From: an uncultured Blautia sp.
Lineage (GTDB): Bacteria; Bacillota_A; Clostridia; Lachnospirales; Lachnospiraceae
Assembly: GCA_905209435.1 (NCBI GenBank)
Contig: CAJLTE010000060.1
Location: 1 to 20,047 of the forward strand
DNA: 20,047 nucleotides
Direction of reading: 5' to 3'
Shown here: positions 16,794-20,047 of the stretch, piece after piece
Layout: each line of letters begins with the position of its first letter
Position numbering within the stretch: the first letter of the stretch is position 1
The notes under the pieces: model-generated
What the model saw: the letters and a program-made list of their open reading frames with translations, nothing else
The model's database searches: none
Told to the model about the DNA's origin: nothing
Made by a program: the position numbers and the translations under genes

Positions 16794-16845
16794 GCTATAA
16801 TTCCTGTAATACGTACTATAGCTTCATCAGTATTGTACTGATGAA
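16794..16845. promoter_or_regulatory. Two adjacent dyads upstream of the second XRE gene (operator candidates)
   Basis: GCTATA (16794-16799) is mirrored by TATAGC (16817-16822). Immediately next, TTCATCAGTA (16823-16832) is perfectly complementary to TACTGATGAA (16836-16845) with only 3 nt between. They lie 50-100 bp upstream of the XRE start codon in a divergent promoter region. No T-tract follows, so an operator is more likely than a terminator. Confidence 0.4.
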
Positions 16846-16943
16846 ACATCTACTTTCTATAAATTTGACTGAACAATCCTTTTTTCTCTTTCAACGCAAA
16901 AATGATTCCTCTTCTTCCTAATATATATACACCACCTTGTATC

Positions 16944-17014
16944 TTCAGTAAATATCCACCCGCATTCAGTCAAGAAAATCCATTTTGCCAACCAAAAATA
17001 GTATCCTCAGTCAT
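16944..17014 (+). promoter_or_regulatory. Candidate LytTR/AgrA-type direct repeats and -10 element of the agrB promoter
   Basis: TTCAGTAAA (16944-16952) and TTCAGTCAA (16965-16973) are direct repeats with a 21-bp period. A weaker third, CTCAGTCAT (17006-17014), is 41 bp further on. LytTR regulators such as AgrA bind 9-bp direct repeats with about 12 bp between them, with a core like ACAGTTAAG, which TCAGTCAAG resembles. A TAGTAT -10 candidate (16999-17004) has no good -35, as expected for an activator-dependent promoter, and the repeats end just before the -35 position. An exact inverted copy, TTGACTGAA, is at 16865-16873. The repeats are seen; the regulator is inferred. Confidence 0.45.
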
Positions 17015-17037
17015 AAATAAACCAGAGAGGATTCTAT

Positions 17038-17589
17038 ATGAAAAACTTTAAAACATTTCTGCAAACAAATTACCATTACACCGATTACCAAATAAAAGTT
17101 ATGGACTATTGCATAAAAACCTGTCTTTCAGAAATCAGTAAATTTATTTTTATGGGAATTTTCTTCAGCTGTTTTTCTGCATTCCATTATTATCTCTATG
17201 CCACACTGATTTTATGGATCTTAAGATTCTGCAGTGGCGGGTTACATTGTAAAACTTACATTGGATGTTTACTTTTTTCTCTTACATATTTAATACTCTG
17301 CATCCTTTTGCTTCCACGATTCATCCTGTCAACCTTTTGGACACTGGTTCTCTTACTCATGTGTATTGTAACTGCATATTTTATAGCTCCGGTTCCGTCT
17401 ATCTATCGGCAGCATATTACACCGATCCGCCGGAAACAATACCGAACATACCTGATTATTTTTTTATTTATACATTTTATTTTTACGTTCATTTTCCCTC
17501 AAAATCAATATCTTTCCGTTGGATTTTGGGTGATTATGATACATATGATTCAATTATCAATCGCATATGCAAAGGAGGTGTTATCGTGA
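17038..17589 (+). CDS. agrB: AgrB family membrane protease/transporter for autoinducer peptide
   Basis: AgrB cuts the C-terminal tail of the AgrD precursor in the cytoplasmic membrane and helps form its thiolactone ring. The 183-residue protein has the family signature RFCSGGLHCKTYIGC, which holds the catalytic His70 and Cys77, seven residues apart as in Staphylococcus aureus AgrB (His77, Cys84). Several hydrophobic segments follow (about 35-62, 76-93, 97-115, 136-155 and 160-175). GAGAGG stands 7 nt before the ATG. The last codons overlap the GTG start of agrD (GTGA), so precursor and processing enzyme are coupled. Confidence 0.95.
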   Translation: MKNFKTFLQTNYHYTDYQIKVMDYCIKTCLSEISKFIFMGIFFSCFSAFHYYLYATLILWILRFCSGGLHCKTYIGCLLFSLTYLILCILLLPRFILSTFWTLVLLLMCIVTAYFIAPVPSIYRQHITPIRRKQYRTYLIIFLFIHFIFTFIFPQNQYLSVGFWVIMIHMIQLSIAYAKEVLS

Positions 17590-17699
17590 AATCACTTTTA
17601 GAAGCTGTATGCAGTTTGTGCTTAGCTAGTTCTGCTATGATGCACTGGGAAGGCTGCAGTATCTTATTCTTTGGTGAATATCCATTCCCTGAAAAATAA
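17586..17699 (+). CDS. agrD: AgrD autoinducer peptide precursor (cyclic thiolactone), 37 aa
   Basis: This 37-codon gene starts with GTG inside the agrB stop (GTGA overlap) and has a strong AAAGGAGGT site 6 nt upstream. The product fits the AgrD layout. An N-terminal amphipathic helix (about residues 1-18, starting MKSLLEAVCSLCLASSA) precedes a core with the ring cysteine in GCSILFF. The conserved acidic tail GEYPFPEK is what AgrB removes. By analogy with known AgrD peptides, the likely ring is Cys-Ser-Ile-Leu-Phe, a five-residue thiolactone. Whether the next Phe belongs to the signal is uncertain, as is the N-terminal cut. The call rests on position, overlap and motif together. Confidence 0.92.
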   Translation: MKSLLEAVCSLCLASSAMMHWEGCSILFFGEYPFPEK

Positions 17700-17701
17700 C
17701 T

Positions 17702-17753
17702 AAAAATACTCGGATAGAAGCACACACATGATGTTCTCTATCCGAGTATTTTT
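17702..17753. terminator. Bidirectional terminator between agrD and the agrC-like gene
   Basis: A perfect 17-bp inverted repeat (17702-17718 and 17737-17753, core ATACTCGGATAGA) with an 18-nt loop has A-runs before and T-runs after on both strands. It begins 3 nt after the agrD stop and ends on the stop codon of the converging kinase gene. This is a strong two-way intrinsic terminator. Confidence 0.92.
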
Positions 17754-18745
17754 TATAGATCTATAATCATGACCAGACAATCTCGTTCTTCAAAATTAAT
17801 TTTAAGAACTCTGGGTTCAAAATGATAACGCTGACCATACTCTGCAATTTTATGTAATCCTAACCCCTGATGCCCCTTTTTACTGCTATATCCCTCATCA
17901 AAGAGCCGCATAACATTTCCATATGTCATATCCTCTATCGTATTTGCTACTTGTACGGAAAAGGATTCTTCCTTCACTACACGTACATAAATCATTGGAT
18001 TTTCTATTTTTTCCACCGCTTCGATCGCATTATCCAATAAAATCCCCAAAATCTCAATCATGACAAATTCCGGAATCCTGCACATTTCCAGTTCTACGCC
18101 AAGGGTGTATTTTATTCCAATCCCTTTCGCATCTGCCTCTAAAAATTTGCTATATAGAAATCCAGCTAACACAGGCCAATTGCTACTTAACAAACCATAA
18201 AATTTATTTTCATGTAACAAAGTTCCAACATATTTTTGTTGTTCTTCAACCAGTTCTTCATAGGTCTTTAACATATAATGCATTCCGACAATCGCCTGCA
18301 GATGATTATGGAATTCATGTTGTTTTTTCCGCATCGTGGCAATTAAGCTTGCAAAAGAATTGTCATACATTTTATGCATCTGCAACTCTCTTTCAACCTT
18401 AGCTTTATTTTCCTTCTCATTTTGCCAGCTATATACCAGAATACAGGTTAAACTTCCTACAAGCAACAACATCATAAACTGACCCACAGATGTTTCCATT
18501 TCTTTTTTATATTGAACAATCCCTTTTATTATTACCAAAAAAGAAATCAGAAATGCTGCAAACACCATAAAATTCTTCCTGATTACAAACTTATATAGAC
18601 TGTGCAATTCTCTTCGGATAAGCAGCAAAATAATAAATGCTATTAAATTTATAACGATCGCACTTAATGAATCTGCCAAAGATTCCAAACGCAGTAAGGT
18701 AAGGATCAAAACTCCCACTAATTGTCCTACCCCTAAAACTATCAC
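17753..18745 (-). CDS. agrC: AgrC-like GHKL sensor histidine kinase, N-terminally shortened
   Basis: AgrC-type kinases bind the autoinducer outside the membrane and phosphorylate AgrA. The 330-residue frame has four hydrophobic segments (about 1-18, 26-44, 57-75, 88-106) and then a cytoplasmic GHKL kinase part. That part has the phosphoacceptor region KKQHEFHNHLQAI (His143), the N-box LLDNAIEAVE and the G-box GHQGLGLHKI. The kinase part looks complete. The N-terminal sensor is short: AgrC proteins are usually about 400-440 residues with six or seven membrane segments. The GTG at 18745 has no ribosome site, and the frame closes 9 codons upstream without another usual start. The 5' end may be deleted, making this a non-functional or altered sensor. 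No agrA follows. Confidence 0.8.
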   Translation of the reverse strand: MIVLGVGQLVGVLILTLLRLESLADSLSAIVINLIAFIILLLIRRELHSLYKFVIRKNFMVFAAFLISFLVIIKGIVQYKKEMETSVGQFMMLLLVGSLTCILVYSWQNEKENKAKVERELQMHKMYDNSFASLIATMRKKQHEFHNHLQAIVGMHYMLKTYEELVEEQQKYVGTLLHENKFYGLLSSNWPVLAGFLYSKFLEADAKGIGIKYTLGVELEMCRIPEFVMIEILGILLDNAIEAVEKIENPMIYVRVVKEESFSVQVANTIEDMTYGNVMRLFDEGYSSKKGHQGLGLHKIAEYGQRYHFEPRVLKINFEERDCLVMIIDL

Positions 18746-18758
18746 ATAAATTAGATTT

Positions 18759-18809
18759 GCAATGGTAAAACTTTAATATTGATTTTAATTGAACATTACC
18801 TACCATTGC
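18759..18809. repeat. 9-bp inverted repeat at the 5' break of the agrC-like gene
   Basis: GCAATGGTA (18759-18767) is perfectly complementary to TACCATTGC (18801-18809), with 33 nt between. It lies exactly where the kinase reading frame loses its expected N-terminal part. The 225-bp gap from 18746 to 18970 otherwise holds no recognisable gene. Confidence 0.45.
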
Positions 18810-18970
18810 TCAAGAAACAGAAAAATATACTCTTCAATCCTCCAATTTCAAAAGCGTAAGCTACATACATTAAGCTACCTAAACTAACTCTTGTTATAGA
18901 ACTATTTTTCAATCTGCGCTTTTGTATTATTCCAAAACCACCTTACATACTAATATTGAGTGTACAATTA

Positions 18971-19546
18971 TTAGCTATACACCTTACATTTGTCTTCCGA
19001 TATTTCTTTTTCTATTTTTATCATTGTTTCTTGACAATAATCCAAAATCCAGTTAGAATTTATTCTTAACCTTTCCTTCAAATATAATGCAGTTTCATTT
19101 ACCCTTGTATATTGTTCTTTAGAAATTACCCCCTGTGCCAAAGCCATATCAAGCTCATCTCTATCATCTTCAACTATTTCACCTGAGTCTAATATAATTA
19201 AATCGAGAAACAAATCATTATAAAAACAAACCCCATCCTCATCTGTACCCTGACCATCAATCATATCAATATACCATAAAATTGTCTTTCTATTTTGATC
19301 CATATACATAGTTATAACATAGTTTTTATATTTAGGCACTATTACAAGCCACTGAAATCCATCATCCGCAACTACCGGTCGGCCATCCAAAAATCCCCAC
19401 ACCTGTTTTTCTTTTACCTTCTCAATATGTATTAAACCATATCGTTTCTCTTCGTCTTCTGATAAATAAACATTTTTTTTAACGATAGATCTATTCCATT
19501 CATCAAAAGTCATTCTTGTATGCTTAATTTTTAACTTATCCCCCAT
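18971..19546 (-). CDS. DUF402 domain protein
   Basis: The 191-residue protein ends in the typical DUF402 block: ILWYIDMIDGQGTDEDGVCFYNDL, then FLDLIILDSGEIVEDDRDELDMAL and a KEQY helix, with the acidic residues this fold uses to bind metal. Characterised DUF402 proteins are nucleoside phosphate phosphatases (FomD-like), or the FAU-1 type RNA-binding/RNase group. The substrate here is not known. The open frame reaches five codons further to a TTG, but GGAGG lies 5 nt before the ATG at 19546, which is therefore chosen. It is followed by about 225 bp with no gene, and it is not clearly part of an operon. Confidence 0.82.
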   Translation of the reverse strand: MGDKLKIKHTRMTFDEWNRSIVKKNVYLSEDEEKRYGLIHIEKVKEKQVWGFLDGRPVVADDGFQWLVIVPKYKNYVITMYMDQNRKTILWYIDMIDGQGTDEDGVCFYNDLFLDLIILDSGEIVEDDRDELDMALAQGVISKEQYTRVNETALYLKERLRINSNWILDYCQETMIKIEKEISEDKCKVYS

Positions 19547-19870
19547 AAGCACCTCCAACAAAATTTTACACCAAATTATTTTCCATTCTTATACTCTCTG
19601 TATATTTTTATTGAAGATGTATAAGAAATCCTTATTTTAAGTTATTACGAGCTTTCTCTTCTTATAGCCACCTTCCTGTTCCCTCTTCACAGACCGCAAC
19701 AAACCATCTCATGTCTGGCAAGATCTCCCACCTGCTACAGTAGAGTCCTAACTACCTTCGTTCTGTTTATCTGTAGTTGGATGCCGATTATGCTCACATG
19801 CAAGGTCTTTTCCCTACAGCGAAATTCTTACACAGCTACACTGGCTATATATTTTTCAATACTACTACAG
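19547..19870. other. 324-bp stretch with no intact gene
   Basis: No intact coding frame, tRNA or known RNA motif is seen. About 19547-19640 is AT-rich and should hold the promoter of the DUF402 gene. About 19660-19870 has higher GC. On the minus strand it gives a peptide piece, WEILPDMRWFVAVCEEG, between stop codons, which suggests decayed coding DNA continuous with the remnant to its right. A structured RNA cannot be excluded by eye. Confidence 0.4.
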
Positions 19871-20047
19871 TTACCTTCCCGCTTCTCGGCACCAACTGAT
19901 AATGGACGCTTTAATTATCTGCGCTACAACTGATGGCTCCTGTCGGTGTATATCCGACATCATCTTCTCCAAATTATAAGTCACACCGTTCCTTGAAGAC
20001 TAAAGAACTTCCAGTTAAAACAGGAGCTGCGCTTCTTGATATCAACC
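19871..20047 (-). pseudogene. Partial, stop-interrupted coding remnant
   Basis: On the minus strand the frame entering at the window edge reads through 59 codons to TAA at 19871. The peptide is protein-like, with pieces NGVTYNLEKMMSDIHRQEP and VVAQIIKASIISWCREAGR. Three in-frame stops interrupt its upstream third: TGA at 20042-20044, TAA at 20015-20017 and TAG at 20000-20002. Each could come from an Arg or Gln codon by one C-to-T change. I do not recognise the family. The codon pattern and helix-like sequence make decayed coding DNA more likely than chance, but this is tentative. Confidence 0.4.

Larger units (their letters stand above)
7935..20047. mobile_element. Putative integrated accessory element, left end near 7935, right end not found
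   Basis: From the break in the amidase gene onward the DNA becomes visibly more AT-rich. The genes are accessory: a Septu-type pair, three serine recombinases with a TnpW-like small gene, XRE regulators, agr genes and decayed remnants. Serine recombinases of this type integrate elements through short cores, so ends cannot be defined by eye. The displaced 5' part of the amidase gene was not found in the window, so either the right end lies beyond it or the gene was partly deleted. No conjugation gene is visible. The extent given is an upper limit within the window and is an inference. Confidence 0.4.

Noticed and set aside
17534..17725. A 63-codon minus-strand open frame over agrD
   Set aside because: It runs through the terminator hairpin and is opposite agrB and agrD; shadow.
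18591..18806. Alternative frame that could supply the missing start of the agrC-like protein by frameshift
   Set aside because: Its peptide (KFYHCKSNLCDSFRGRT and on) is not hydrophobic like an AgrC sensor, so a simple frameshift does not restore the N-terminus.
1..20047. CRISPR array, tRNA or rRNA genes, insertion sequence with terminal repeats
   Set aside because: No regularly spaced repeats, no tRNA/rRNA-like sequence, and no transposase other than the serine recombinases were found on reading both strands.

Overview
The window reads as chromosome of a low-to-mid GC Firmicute, most likely a member of the Lachnospiraceae (Clostridia). The evidence is the Bacillus-like order ywlC - low-Mr phosphatase - rpiB - upp, a short archaeal/eukaryote-type prolyl-tRNA synthetase under a T-box leader, strong GGAGG ribosome binding sites, and TnpX-like large serine recombinases typical of gut clostridia. 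The species cannot be fixed from sequence reading alone.

Left part (about 1-7760): housekeeping genes, all on the minus strand. In transcription order they are L-threonylcarbamoyladenylate synthase (6646-7695), a low-Mr phosphatase-like protein whose catalytic Cys and acid Asp are both replaced (6175-6636), rpiB (5730-6173), upp (4996-5625), then proS behind its own promoter and T-box (3130-4973), cca (1686-3041) and guaA (50-1594), which has a promoter inside the end of cca and a terminator at the window edge.

Junction (about 7760-7990): the last 42 codons of an N-acetylmuramoyl-L-alanine amidase gene remain, cut at its conserved ECGFLSN motif. Everything to the right is more AT-rich and accessory, so the cut is the best candidate for the left end of an integrated element. 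The other end is not identified.

Accessory part (about 7935-20047): a two-gene Septu-type (PtuA ATPase + PtuB HNH nuclease) defence operon with its own promoter; an operon of three overlapping large serine recombinases, preceded by a short TnpW-like protein gene; a 555-bp stretch with three dyads and no intact gene; two small XRE-family regulators; and an agr-type quorum-sensing cassette. That cassette has agrB and a newly delimited 37-codon agrD on the plus strand, and an N-terminally shortened agrC-like kinase gene converging on them across a 17-bp bidirectional terminator. No agrA response regulator is visible, yet the agrB promoter region carries 21-bp-spaced direct repeats resembling LytTR (AgrA) sites. 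A DUF402 protein gene and a decayed coding remnant close the window.

Inferred logic: the recombinases would move the element, the Septu pair would be defence cargo, and the XRE regulators and agr cassette would be control or communication modules. The physical linkage is seen; functional coupling is inference.
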